From: Oscillospiraceae bacterium
GTDB taxonomy: Bacteria > Bacillota > Clostridia > Oscillospirales > Oscillospiraceae
Direction of reading: 5' to 3'
Assembly: GCA_017447645.1 (NCBI GenBank)
Contig: JAFSNA010000117.1
Coordinates: 1-39,372 of the forward strand
Length of the DNA stretch: 39,372 bases
Part shown: piece after piece, positions 8,398 to 16,782 of the stretch
How the letters are laid out: every line of letters begins with the position of its first letter
Numbering within the stretch: the first letter of the stretch is position 1
The notes under the pieces: model-generated
The model's database searches: none
Seen by the model: the letters and a program-made list of their open reading frames with translations, nothing else
Told to the model about the DNA's origin: nothing
Translations under genes and position numbers: made by a program

Positions 8398-11300
8398 TCA
8401 GTACGGATAATCGATCGCGCCGGTCACAACCGGGACGTCCACGTATTCTGTCTCTGCGCCTTCTTTGGTGCAGGTGACATGGAGGGTAAACGTCAGGACG
8501 AAGCTTCTGTTTTCGCCTTCCGTCGGAACGGGGATGCCCGGGAACCTGATGTTGTGCGTGATCGTGCCCGCTTCGTTGTCGTACGGATCATCTGTAAACG
8601 TCCCGGCGCTGATCGGCTGAGGAGCAGAACTCACGCCGTCGATCGTCCAGGTGATGCTTGCGCTTGACACGGCCGCCGAGTAGGTATAGCCGGAGGCGGC
8701 GTTATACGTGAGATCCGTCTGCGTGAAGACCGCAAAGACGTCGTCGGTCGGTTCCTCGGTCCCGTATTCCACTGCCATCGCGCTCAGGCCGTGACCGGTC
8801 GGGGTGACGCCGATGACATCGACCGTGATCTCATCGCTCGTCTTGCTTGAGCCCCCAAAGGTGGCGGTAGCCTTGACGGTATAATTGCCGGTCGCGGAGA
8901 AGGTATCCGGGATCTCCGATCCGTGCAGGGTGAAGCCGACATAGTAGTCGTCACCGCTGCTGTCGGAGTAACAGGACGTGCTCGGGACCGTCAAGACGGC
9001 GGTGCCGCTTTCATAGATCGTGAAGCTGAGCGTGTCCATCACGTCGCTCGGCACGACGGGGGAGATCAGCCAGATCGAAGCGTCGAAGCTTTCCTTGCCT
9101 TCGGTCGTATCGAATACGGCCGTGCGTCCGTCACCGAAGGGATTGTCGGGCGCGGAGGCCCAGTTGCAGTCGACCTCAAAGCTGTCGCTGACCGGCTCGC
9201 CGTAGTATTCCGCGCTGATACGGACGACGTAGTAGTGCTCGGCGTTCAGCGTCGAGATGGTGTAGCCCAGACTGATGCGCAGAGGCGCGTCGTCGAGGAA
9301 GTCGAAGTCGGTGCCCTGCGTAAAGGTCGCGACAAGCGTCTCGTCGTCCTCATAGAGGGTCATGGAGATGTTCTCCAGCTCGTCCGGTTCCGCGTCGGAA
9401 ACCAGATCGACAAAACCGCTGAGGTTCGCCGTAGCCTCGTCGTAGTCGAAGCGGCCGTTGTTGAAGGGACTGTCGGATCCGGTGCCCCAGCTGCAGTCGA
9501 CCTCGAACTTGTCGCTGTAAGCCGTCCCGCCGTTGTAGGTGGCGCGGGCCTGGATGTAGTACTCGTGGCCGGAGGACAGCGGGTATTCGCTGACGTGCAG
9601 GTTGATATAGAGGAAGTCGTCGTCGATGAAGTCGTAGTAGTCTCCGTCGAAGCTGTCCATGGCCGTCGCGCTGTCGTCCTGATAGAGCAGCAGGATCAGA
9701 TCGTCCAGATCGTCCTCCCCGACGCCGTCGGCAAGGTAAATGTTGCCGGTAAGCAGGCCCTCAAGCCCGTCGTAATCGAAGCTGCCTTCCTCGAAGGGAT
9801 CGTCGGGCAAGGTGATCCAGGTGCATTCGACCGGGATCTTTTCGCTGTAAACCGTCTCGCCGTTGTAGGTGGCGCGGGCCTGGATGTAGTACTCGTGGCC
9901 GGAAGACAGCGAGTAGTCGTTGACGTCCAGATCAATATAGTCGTGGTCGTCGTTTTCGATGGTGTAGTAGTCTTCGTCGAAGCTGTCCATGGCCGTTGCG
10001 CTGTCGTCCTGATAGAGCAGCAGGATGAGATCCTCCAGCTCGTCCGGATCGACTTCGTCGGAAATGTAGAGATAGCCGTAGAGCGTCGCATCATCCTCGT
10101 AGTAAGAGAAGTTGCCTTCGCCGAAGGGACCGTCGCTGTTATCCTTGACGGTGAAGCTGCAGCTGTTGGAGGACTGCAGGTTCGTGATGTCGTCGTCGGT
10201 GTAGCTGACTGTCACGGCCAGTGTGTGATTGCCCTCGGGGAGGAAATCCTCCTCCGGAGGATCGTAGCGGAGATAGAAGTGCGCCCCGTCGTCGTCGTTG
10301 GTAACGCCCGTCTCGATGTCGTCGATGAGATTCGTCAGATCCTTTGTGCTGTTGTCCGGATACGTGAGCGTGGCGCTCACCAGGCTGATCGTATCAACGG
10401 AAGGATTGGGGACGATCGTCTTGTCGATCGGGAAGGATGCAATGAAGCCGTAGGGATGGATGCTGCTGCTCTCCTCGAAGTCCTTGGCGGTGCCGGCTCC
10501 GAGGTAGTCGCCGGTGGGCGGAGCGGCGATGAAATCGACATCGAGATCGTCGCTGTAGTACTCCACGTAATAGTACACGCCATAGGCCGTGATCGTGTAT
10601 ACGGGGTCGGCGGTCAGATCCGTGGTCACCACGCTCAGCTGGATGTAATTGCCCGTGTCGTCGCTTACGAGATCGAAATCGTCACTCGAATAGACCGCAA
10701 TGGGATCCTCGTCTTCGTCTTCAAAGAGACCCAGCTCGAGATCCTCCACGTCGTTCGGGTCAACGCCGTCGATGAAATAGACCTTGCCGCTGAGGGTCGC
10801 CGTAGCCTCGTCGTACTCGAAGCTGCCCTCGCTGAATATGTTGGGTCTTTCTTCGACGGTGAAGCTGCCGCTGTTGGACGAGCGCAGGTTCGTACCGCCG
10901 CTGCCGGAGTAGTTGAGCATCACCGTCAGCGTGTAATCGCCCGTCGGGAGCAGACTGTCTGCGTCTGCTGTGTAAACGAAGCCGAAGTACTTGTCCGTAG
11001 AGCCGTCGGGAGTGAAGACCATATAGCCGGTCCCAGCCATGCCCAGCAGCTCCACCTCGTCGCCGTCCGGGTACTTGAGAACGATGCTTACCGGCTTGAT
11101 CGTTTCGTCCGAGGCGTCGGGGACGATATCCGTGTCGAGCTCAAAGGCCGCGGAGAAGCCCTCGGGATAGATGACATCGGGGTCTCCCGTCACGCTCCGG
11201 AACTCGCCGGGGCCGAGATAGTCGACGGTCGGAATGTCGCGCTCCACCGGATCGGTGCCGACGGAGTCCGAGCTCGTGAACAGGGCGGTGCCGATCGCGA

Positions 11301-13200
11301 GCGACAGGTTGCCCGTGTAGCCGTCCGTATTGAATTCCAGGAAATACTTCGTCGCGTTTGCGGGCGGGGAGAGCGACGATTCATAGCCGCTGTAGGTATA
11401 TACAAGATCTTCGTTGTCCGCCGTTCCGGTCCACGTCAGCTCGCCCGTGCCGGGCCAGATCGTGTCATACTCGTCCAGCACGCTGGACCCGTTGAGCCAG
11501 CGGACCGTGATGTTCGTGACCTCGATCCCGCCGTAGGTCATGATGTCGCCGGAGTCCTTCGTAAAGGTGGCCGTGGCGGTGTCGTCGTCATCCTCGTATG
11601 CGACGACGTACATCGGCATGTAGTTCGTCGCTTCCATGGCCTCCAGGTTCGGAACCGTTTCCGTCACTTCTTCCCCGAAGACGGTATAGTGAAGCGTGAC
11701 GGTGGGAGTCCATTTCTGCGTATGTTCGCTGTTGAGGGCCTGAACGCCGTTGAGCGGAATGCCCCAGGAGATGCTGCCAATGTCGACTTCACCGGTCGTC
11801 GAAAACGCGCTGCCGGTGTAAGAGGGCGTAAGACTGATGTCATAGCTCAGCGAGTCGGAGTCCGCTTCGTTCTCCGAGACATAGTAGTCCAGCACCAGCG
11901 CGTCGAGACCGTAGCCGGGCGCGCCGAGCATGCTCCAGCTCGACAGGCTGCCGATTTCGAAGATCGGCGGCGAAGGCTCGGGCAGCACCGCTTCGAGCGA
12001 CATCGGCTTGCAGACCAGCATATTGGGCTTGACGATCGTAAAGGTGGCGTCCGCCGGATCGTCGTAGTCGTCCGTGTTCGGGTCGGTGGCCGTGCCCTCG
12101 AAATAGAAGATCAGATAGAAGAATCTGGCGCTCGTGGCGTAATCCGGCGGCATGTAGATGTCCCCGGAGAGAATATCCGTGTAGGTAAAGTTCACCTGCT
12201 TGGCCGCGGTGTCGACGGTCCGCTCGACGGGACTGTCGCCGTCGCTCTTGTCCCAGACCTTTCTGATGTCTCCGGACGTGGTATAGGTGGTGTTGTTGGA
12301 CATCCAGCCGATGTCGATGGCCCTGACGTTCACGTCATAATCATGCACGTCGTCGCCGGCATAACTGAAGACGAACTTTTCCGTCACACGGATGTAGTTG
12401 TCCACCGGCTCGGACTTGCCTTCCTTTTCCGAGACGATCGCCGTCACGGTCTTGGGCGTGACAGACTGGTCGATGGTGTCCGTCGCGCTCTCACCGTTGA
12501 GCGAGTAGTTCATCGAGCCGTTGACGGTCCAGGCGTTCGCGGCGTTTTCGGGGTCCTCCGTCGTCGTGTTCATGGTGAAGCTGCCTTCGCCGGTGAAGCT
12601 GTGGCTCATCGTGTCGTCGCTCTCCGTCGACACGATGACCTCTCCCACCAGATCGGCCGCCTCGTTGGCGGTGACGTCGACGGTCAGCGCGATGTGGCCG
12701 AGGCTCTCATAGTAGACGGCGCTGAAGCTGATCTCGGGCTCGCTCTTCGGCGTCGGGGACGGGCTCGGAGACGTGGACGGACTGGGCGAGGTCGTCGCGG
12801 GCGGCGTATACGGCGGCGTGTACGGCGGCGCAACCGAGGGCTCGGCCGAAGGCTCGGTCGAGGGTTCGGCCGACGGTTCGGTCGAGGGCTCCGTCGAGGG
12901 CTCGGTCGAGGGCTCTGTCGACGGTTCGGTCGAGGGTTCGGTCGAAGGTACGGTCGAGGGCACGGTGGAGGTCACCACGGAAGCCGGGGACTGGGACGGG
13001 GGATTGGTCCCGCCGCCTTTGCCGCCGGATTTGGGCACGAAGGTAGTGAGCAGGATCAACAACGCACCGGCCACGCCCAAAAGGGAGGTGGCCGCCGCGG
13101 ATCCTACCCCGGCGATTTTCTTTTTATGCCGTACGCCCCGGACCTTCTCCATCATGGGGAAGATCTCGGACCCCTTGGTGCTTTGTTCCAGCGTATCCAC
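8398..13200 (-). CDS. Giant membrane-anchored repeat protein of unknown function
   Basis: 1600 residues. A basic cytoplasmic N-terminus (1-30) precedes one TM helix (about 30-52) and a stalk of PSTE/PSAE four-residue repeats (78-122). A Pro/Ser linker with a doubled PYTPP follows. The outer region is about 1450 residues of acidic, beta-rich modules. Five related modules of about 110 residues lie toward the C-terminus, each opening with a [G/D/N]PF-x(2)-G motif. Two carry identical LILLLYQDDSATAMDSFD and SSGHEYYIQARATYNG. Two other modules start with DYLG[PA]G and end in S-S-N-S-[GC]-SFTV. There is no sortase signal; the N-terminal helix is the likely anchor. It starts with GTG, with GAGAGG 10 bases upstream. 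It looks like a surface adhesin or scaffold, but I do not recognise the family. Confidence 0.8.
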   Translation of the reverse strand: MDTLEQSTKGSEIFPMMEKVRGVRHKKKIAGVGSAAATSLLGVAGALLILLTTFVPKSGGKGGGTNPPSQSPASVVTSTVPSTVPSTEPSTEPSTEPSTEPSTEPSTEPSAEPSTEPSAEPSVAPPYTPPYTPPATTSPSPSTSPSPSPTPKSEPEISFSAVYYESLGHIALTVDVTANEAADLVGEVIVSTESDDTMSHSFTGEGSFTMNTTTEDPENAANAWTVNGSMNYSLNGESATDTIDQSVTPKTVTAIVSEKEGKSEPVDNYIRVTEKFVFSYAGDDVHDYDVNVRAIDIGWMSNNTTYTTSGDIRKVWDKSDGDSPVERTVDTAAKQVNFTYTDILSGDIYMPPDYATSARFFYLIFYFEGTATDPNTDDYDDPADATFTIVKPNMLVCKPMSLEAVLPEPSPPIFEIGSLSSWSMLGAPGYGLDALVLDYYVSENEADSDSLSYDISLTPSYTGSAFSTTGEVDIGSISWGIPLNGVQALNSEHTQKWTPTVTLHYTVFGEEVTETVPNLEAMEATNYMPMYVVAYEDDDDTATATFTKDSGDIMTYGGIEVTNITVRWLNGSSVLDEYDTIWPGTGELTWTGTADNEDLVYTYSGYESSLSPPANATKYFLEFNTDGYTGNLSLAIGTALFTSSDSVGTDPVERDIPTVDYLGPGEFRSVTGDPDVIYPEGFSAAFELDTDIVPDASDETIKPVSIVLKYPDGDEVELLGMAGTGYMVFTPDGSTDKYFGFVYTADADSLLPTGDYTLTVMLNYSGSGGTNLRSSNSGSFTVEERPNIFSEGSFEYDEATATLSGKVYFIDGVDPNDVEDLELGLFEDEDEDPIAVYSSDDFDLVSDDTGNYIQLSVVTTDLTADPVYTITAYGVYYYVEYYSDDLDVDFIAAPPTGDYLGAGTAKDFEESSSIHPYGFIASFPIDKTIVPNPSVDTISLVSATLTYPDNSTKDLTNLIDDIETGVTNDDDGAHFYLRYDPPEEDFLPEGNHTLAVTVSYTDDDITNLQSSNSCSFTVKDNSDGPFGEGNFSYYEDDATLYGYLYISDEVDPDELEDLILLLYQDDSATAMDSFDEDYYTIENDDHDYIDLDVNDYSLSSGHEYYIQARATYNGETVYSEKIPVECTWITLPDDPFEEGSFDYDGLEGLLTGNIYLADGVGEDDLDDLILLLYQDDSATAMDSFDGDYYDFIDDDFLYINLHVSEYPLSSGHEYYIQARATYNGGTAYSDKFEVDCSWGTGSDSPFNNGRFDYDEATANLSGFVDLVSDAEPDELENISMTLYEDDETLVATFTQGTDFDFLDDAPLRISLGYTISTLNAEHYYVVRISAEYYGEPVSDSFEVDCNWASAPDNPFGDGRTAVFDTTEGKESFDASIWLISPVVPSDVMDTLSFTIYESGTAVLTVPSTSCYSDSSGDDYYVGFTLHGSEIPDTFSATGNYTVKATATFGGSSKTSDEITVDVIGVTPTGHGLSAMAVEYGTEEPTDDVFAVFTQTDLTYNAASGYTYSAAVSSASITWTIDGVSSAPQPISAGTFTDDPYDNEAGTITHNIRFPGIPVPTEGENRSFVLTFTLHVTCTKEGAETEYVDVPVVTGAIDYPY
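9130..10135 (-). repeat. 330-bp in-phase module repeats in the giant surface protein
   Basis: The motif encoding PF-x(2)-G recurs at about 9134, 9461, 9791 and 10121, giving spacings of 327, 330 and 330 bases (109-110 codons). The second and third modules are nearly identical at DNA level over two stretches, 9527-9592 versus 9857-9922 and 9645-9696 versus 9975-10026. The others are much more diverged. A fifth, more diverged module begins near 10845 upstream of the array. Confidence 0.85.
12835..12969 (-). repeat. 12-bp PSTE/PSAE stalk repeats
   Basis: About eleven imperfect 12-base units (plus-strand theme TCGGTCGAGGGC, with GCC variants giving Ala) encode a Pro-Ser-Thr/Ala-Glu stalk at residues 78-122 of the giant protein. 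Unit length is a multiple of three, so gain or loss of units would change stalk length without a frameshift. Confidence 0.85.
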
Positions 13201-13263
13201 TCTGTTTGTGCCTCTCTATATCTTGATCCGTACAGTCGATATAAAAACAGTTATACACCATAT

Positions 13264-13292
13264 ATTATAGGTATCGCTTTCTGTTATGTCAA
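13264..13292 (-). promoter_or_regulatory. Consensus sigma-A promoter for the giant surface protein
   Basis: On the minus strand: TTGACA (13287-13292), a 17-base spacer and TATAAT (13264-13269). Both hexamers match consensus exactly, 64 bases upstream of the GTG start, so expression is expected to be strong unless repressed. Confidence 0.85.
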
Positions 13293-13364
13293 CAAAAAGC
13301 TTGTCTTTCTTTTGTCTTTTTCCTGTTATTATTGCGCCCCGGCGGCCGCCCCGCGGCAGGGGCA

Positions 13365-13393
13365 TTGAAAAATTTCTCCTTTTTTGCTATCCT
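13365..13393 (+). promoter_or_regulatory. Candidate promoter for gluQRS
   Basis: TTGAAA (13365-13370), a 17-base spacer and TATCCT (13388-13393), about 54 bases before the start codon. The match is moderate; the AT-rich stretch 13300-13332 offers weaker alternatives. Confidence 0.45.
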
Positions 13394-13446
13394 GTTCACG
13401 GCGGGCCTTCGGCCGCGCCGAAAAAGGGGAAGAAAGGGGCTTTGCC

Positions 13447-14409
13447 ATGTCCGCCGTCAAGGGACGCTTCGCGCCGACGCCGAGCGGCAACATGCACATC
13501 GGCAACGCGCTGTGCTATCTGCTCGCCTGGCTCTCCGCCCGCTCGCAGGGCGGGGGCGTCGTGCTGCGCTTTGAGGACACGGATCTGCTGCGCATGCGCC
13601 CCGGCGCCGTGGAGCAGACCTTTTCCGACCTCCTCTGGCTCGGCCTCGACTGGGACGAGGGTCCCGCTCCCGATGAGCGCGGCGGCGCGTATTTCCAGTC
13701 CTGCCGCACGGAGATCTACGAGCGATATTTCGACGCTCTGCGCTCCCGCGGTCTGGTCTATCCCTGCTTCTGCTCGCGCAGGGACGTGCGCCTGGCCTCC
13801 GCCCCGCACGAAGAGGACCGCGCCGCCGTCTACGGCGGCGTCTGCCGCGATCTGACGGAGGCGGAGATCGCCGAGCGGAAAAAGCGGCGCCCGCCCGCCT
13901 GGCGGCTGCGGCTTGCGGACGAGACCGTCTCCTTCCGCGACCGGATCCGCGGCGGCTTTTCCTGCCGGATCCTGCGCGAATACGGCGACTTTCCGATCCG
14001 CCGCGCCGACGGCGTGTACTGCTACCAGTTCACCGCCGCGCTCGACGACGCGCTCATGGGCGTGAACGAGGTGCTGCGCTCGCGCGATCTGATCTCCTCC
14101 TCCCCCTGGCAGGTCTATATACAGCGGCTTTTCGGCTTCGAGCCTCCCGTCTTCGTCCACATCCCGCTGCTGCTCGACCCGGAGGGGCAGCGCATGGCCA
14201 AGCGGGACTTTTCGCTCTCTCTCAAGGAGCTCCGGCGGCACTACGCCCCGGAGGAGGTCGTCGGGGCCCTGGGCTTCCTCGCCGGGCTGCAGGACGAGCC
14301 GCGGCCCTGTGCGGCCGGGGCGCTGCTGCCGCTCTACGCGCCGGAGAAGCTGCCGCGGGAGGATATCGTGCTGCCGCGCGCGCTTTTCGCGCGCTGCGGG
14401 GAGAGCTGA
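13447..14409 (+). CDS. gluQRS: Glutamyl-Q tRNA(Asp) synthetase
   Basis: 320 residues, the short class I enzyme that lacks the anticodon-binding domain of GluRS. It activates glutamate and attaches it to the queuosine base of tRNA(Asp). The HIGH-type motif is in FAPTPSGNMHIGN (about residues 7-19). The zinc-site pattern PCFCSRRDV with a later GGVCRDL (about 104-140) is characteristic of GluQRS. The KMSKR-type loop appears as AKRDFSLS (about 254-261). I chose the ATG at 13447 because the family begins just before RFAPTPSG; the frame is open upstream without conserved sequence. Its presence implies queuosine-modified tRNA in this organism. Confidence 0.92.
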   Translation: MSAVKGRFAPTPSGNMHIGNALCYLLAWLSARSQGGGVVLRFEDTDLLRMRPGAVEQTFSDLLWLGLDWDEGPAPDERGGAYFQSCRTEIYERYFDALRSRGLVYPCFCSRRDVRLASAPHEEDRAAVYGGVCRDLTEAEIAERKKRRPPAWRLRLADETVSFRDRIRGGFSCRILREYGDFPIRRADGVYCYQFTAALDDALMGVNEVLRSRDLISSSPWQVYIQRLFGFEPPVFVHIPLLLDPEGQRMAKRDFSLSLKELRRHYAPEEVVGALGFLAGLQDEPRPCAAGALLPLYAPEKLPREDIVLPRALFARCGES

Positions 14410-14438
14410 GCCATTTCTTAATTACCTTTGTTTATTTA

Positions 14439-14467
14439 TTGACGAATCCGTCCTTTCATGATAACAT
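14439..14467 (+). promoter_or_regulatory. Promoter for the lipoprotein-apbE-rnf operon
   Basis: TTGACG (14439-14444), a 17-base spacer and TAACAT (14462-14467), about 90 bases upstream of the lipoprotein start, within an AT-rich gap after gluQRS. Confidence 0.6.
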
Positions 14468-14480
14468 GATGTTGGTTTGT

Positions 14481-14505
14481 GCGGGGCACCGTTCGGGTGC
14501 TCCGC
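14481..14505 (+). other. Hairpin in the 5' leader of the rnf operon
   Basis: GCGGGGCACC pairs with GGTGCTCCGC around a short loop, just downstream of the predicted -10 box. No T-tract follows, so it is not an intrinsic terminator. It may stabilise the leader; I do not recognise a riboswitch here. Confidence 0.4.
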
Positions 14506-14556
14506 GCTCCACCGAAGGACAAAATGGAAAAAACAGTAATAACAAGGAGAATGAAA

Positions 14557-15642
14557 ATGAAAAAGTTTCTCGCAATCCTTCTGCTGGCCTGCATGATGCT
14601 GGCCATGGCCGCCTGCGGACAGCAGGCCGCCCCCGCCGAGCAGCCCGCCGAGGCGCCCGCTGAAGCCCCCGCCGAGGCCCCCGCCGAGGCCCCCGCCGAG
14701 GCCCCTGCCGAAGAGCCCGCCGAAGAGCCCGCTCCCACTCCCGCCGAGTACAGGCTCGGCATGGGCGTCGTGATGAAGTTCAGTGACGGCAAGGCTCAGA
14801 TCGACGCCACCACCGCCGCCGTCGTGCTCGACGCCGAGGGCAAGATCGTCGCCGCCAAGATCGACGTCGCCCAGGACAAGATGGACGTCACCGACGGCCA
14901 GGTCGACACCGAGGCTGTGTTCCAGACCAAGAAGGAGCTCAAGGAAGCGTACGGCATGAGCAATATCGGCAAGGCTGAATGGTATATCCAGGCTGCCGCG
15001 TTCGAAGAGTTCGTCATTGGCAAGACCGTCGAGGAGATCGAAGCTGTCGAGCTGGTTCAGGACGGCGAGCACATGGTCTTCGCGGACGAGACCCTTAAGG
15101 CTTCCTGCTCCATTTCCGTCGGCGAGTTCAAAGACGCCGTCGTCAAGGCCTGCAAGGACGAGCAGGGCATGAGCTTCACCGCCGACGGCGCGTTTAAGCT
15201 CGGCCTGGCGATCATTTCCAGCGCCGACGGCTCCACCGCCGCCACCGCCGAAGAGGACGGCACCGTTAAGATGTACAGCGACTACGCCGCGGTCGTCGTC
15301 GGCGAGGACGGCAAGATCCTGGCCGCGCTGACCGACGCCACCCAGCCCAACATCACGATCAACGCCGACGGCGAGGTCGTCGAGACCGCCTTCAAGGGCA
15401 CCAAGAGAGAGCTCAAGGAAGAATACGGCATGAGCAGCATCGGCAAGACCGAGTGGTATATCCAGGCCGCCGCGTTTGAGCAGTTCGCCGTCGGCAAGAC
15501 CGCCGCGGAGCTCAAGTCCGTCGAGCTCGTTCAGGACGGCTCTCACATGGTCTTCGCGGACGAGGCCCTCAAAGCCTCCTGCTCCATCAGCGTTGACGAC
15601 ATCATCGCCGTCACCGTTCTGGCTGCGGAATACGCTGCCTGA
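14557..15642 (+). CDS. Duplicated FMN-binding-like lipoprotein upstream of apbE
   Basis: 361 residues. The signal peptide ends in a lipobox MAAC (Cys20), followed by a PAEA/PAEE linker (about 25-60). Two homologous domains follow. Each has a [A/V]-V-x-[D/E]-G-KI[LV]AA strand, KELKE-x-YGMS-x-IGK, EWYIQAAAFE and a terminal LKASCSISV segment; the second copy of EWYIQAAAFE lies 158 residues (474 bp) after the first. The layout resembles extracytoplasmic FMN_bind-type proteins of ApbE/Rnf clusters, but the SGAT acceptor motif is not present; ASCSIS occupies the similar place. It starts at 14557 because AAGGAG (14544-14549) is 7 bases away. It may carry electrons or stabilise the Rnf-like complex outside the membrane; that is inference. 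Confidence 0.75.
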   Translation: MKKFLAILLLACMMLAMAACGQQAAPAEQPAEAPAEAPAEAPAEAPAEAPAEEPAEEPAPTPAEYRLGMGVVMKFSDGKAQIDATTAAVVLDAEGKIVAAKIDVAQDKMDVTDGQVDTEAVFQTKKELKEAYGMSNIGKAEWYIQAAAFEEFVIGKTVEEIEAVELVQDGEHMVFADETLKASCSISVGEFKDAVVKACKDEQGMSFTADGAFKLGLAIISSADGSTAATAEEDGTVKMYSDYAAVVVGEDGKILAALTDATQPNITINADGEVVETAFKGTKRELKEEYGMSSIGKTEWYIQAAAFEQFAVGKTAAELKSVELVQDGSHMVFADEALKASCSISVDDIIAVTVLAAEYAA

Positions 15643-15665
15643 GAGTGAGCAAAAAAACATAGGAG

Positions 15666-16769
15666 ATGAACGCTGCAGTTCTGGTTAAGCGGATCTGCGC
15701 CGCCTTTGCGCTGCTGTCGCTGCTCGTCATGAGCGCCTGCGCCGCCCCGGCGGCGCAGGAAAGTGCGGCCGAAACGCCCCTTCCGCAGAAGATCGAGCCC
15801 AAGGGCAAGGTCTATTACAGCTATTTCGACACCATCTCCTATGTATACGACTATGCAGGAGATTCGGCAGAACGCTTTGACGAGCGTTCTGCCGAAGTTT
15901 CACATATCCTGTCGGATTACCACCGCTTCTTCGACATCTACCACGAGTACAGCGGCGTCAACAACCTCTGCACGCTCAATAAGGCCGCGGGGGGCGAGGC
16001 GCTGGAGCTCGATGAGAGGCTCATCGACTTCCTCCTGTACGCCAAGGAGATGTACACGCTGACAAACGGCGAGATGAACGTGATGCTCGGCGCGGTGCTG
16101 CGCCCCTGGCACGACTGCCGCGAGGCCGCCTCGAACGACCCTCTCTCCGCCGTGATCCCCGACGGGGAGACGCTGCGCCAGGCCGCCCGCCACACCGGCA
16201 TCGAGCTGCTGGAGATCGACGCGGAGAAGCGCACCGCCCGCATCGCCGACCCGGAGGCTTCGATCGACGTGGGCGCGCTCGGCAAGGGCTACGCGACCGA
16301 GCGGGCGGCGGAATTCCTCGAGAGCGACGGCGCGTACGGCTATGTGCTGAACATCGGCGGCAACATCCGCTGCATCGGCACGCGGCCGGACGGAAGCGGC
16401 TGGGTCACGGCCATCCGCGATCCCTTCGACGACGAGAGCTATTGCCGCTCGATCCGCATTTCCGACACCTCCTGCGTAACCTCCGGCATCTACGAGCGCT
16501 ATTTCACCGTGGACGGTCAGCGTTACCACCACATCATCGACAAGGATACCCTGTACCCTGCCGCGCACTTCGCTTCTCTGACCGTGGTCACGCACGACAG
16601 CGCCCTGGCCGACGCCCTGTCGACCGCGCTGTTCTGCATGAGCATTCCCGAGGGCGAAGCGCTTGCGCGGCGCGTCGGCGGCGTCGAGCTGCTGTGGATC
16701 CTCCCCGACGGGGAGATGCACGCGACGCCCGGCTTCGACGACATGACAGCCGAACCAACACCATCCTGA
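15666..16769 (+). CDS. apbE: FAD:protein FMN transferase (ApbE), lipoprotein form
   Basis: 367 residues. The signal peptide ends in SAC (Cys about 20). The ApbE core has TNGEMNVMLGAVLRPW, the flavin-site ASIDVGALGKGYATE (about 198-212), LNIGGNIRC, and TSGIYERYF with YHHIIDKDT. The magnesium-site DALSTALFCM follows near 320. ApbE takes FMN from FAD and links it by a phosphoester bond to Thr/Ser of partner proteins outside the membrane. The partners here are very probably RnfG and RnfD just downstream. The listed ATG directly abuts the AGGAG site, so the true start could lie slightly downstream at a non-ATG codon. A 14-bp perfect inverted repeat lies inside the gene at 15863-15896. Confidence 0.93.
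   Translation: MNAAVLVKRICAAFALLSLLVMSACAAPAAQESAAETPLPQKIEPKGKVYYSYFDTISYVYDYAGDSAERFDERSAEVSHILSDYHRFFDIYHEYSGVNNLCTLNKAAGGEALELDERLIDFLLYAKEMYTLTNGEMNVMLGAVLRPWHDCREAASNDPLSAVIPDGETLRQAARHTGIELLEIDAEKRTARIADPEASIDVGALGKGYATERAAEFLESDGAYGYVLNIGGNIRCIGTRPDGSGWVTAIRDPFDDESYCRSIRISDTSCVTSGIYERYFTVDGQRYHHIIDKDTLYPAAHFASLTVVTHDSALADALSTALFCMSIPEGEALARRVGGVELLWILPDGEMHATPGFDDMTAEPTPS
15863..15896. repeat. Perfect 14-bp inverted repeat inside apbE
   Basis: TTCGGCAGAACGCT (15863-15876), a 6-base loop and its exact reverse complement (15883-15896), within the coding sequence near residues 66-77. No T-tract follows on either strand. Confidence 0.85.
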
Positions 16770-16782
16770 GGAGGCGGGAGAT

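Noticed and set aside
12835..12969. Possible CRISPR-like or regulatory repeats
   Set aside because: Units are 12 bp without unique spacers and encode an in-frame PSTE stalk.
8923..13368. A 1481-codon open frame on the plus strand opposite the giant repeat protein
   Set aside because: It is the antisense of a GC-rich repetitive gene. The minus-strand frame has a start with ribosome site, a consensus promoter, a signal/TM segment and coherent repeats, while the plus frame gives low-complexity Val/Arg/Gly text.
14410..14556. A possible FMN riboswitch ahead of the apbE/rnf operon
   Set aside because: Only a single short hairpin is present; the multi-helix FMN aptamer with its conserved loops is not seen.
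14479..14556. Longer N-terminus for the duplicated lipoprotein
   Set aside because: Upstream in-frame ATGs lack ribosome sites and would bury the lipoprotein signal peptide; AAGGAG is correctly spaced only for the ATG at 14557.
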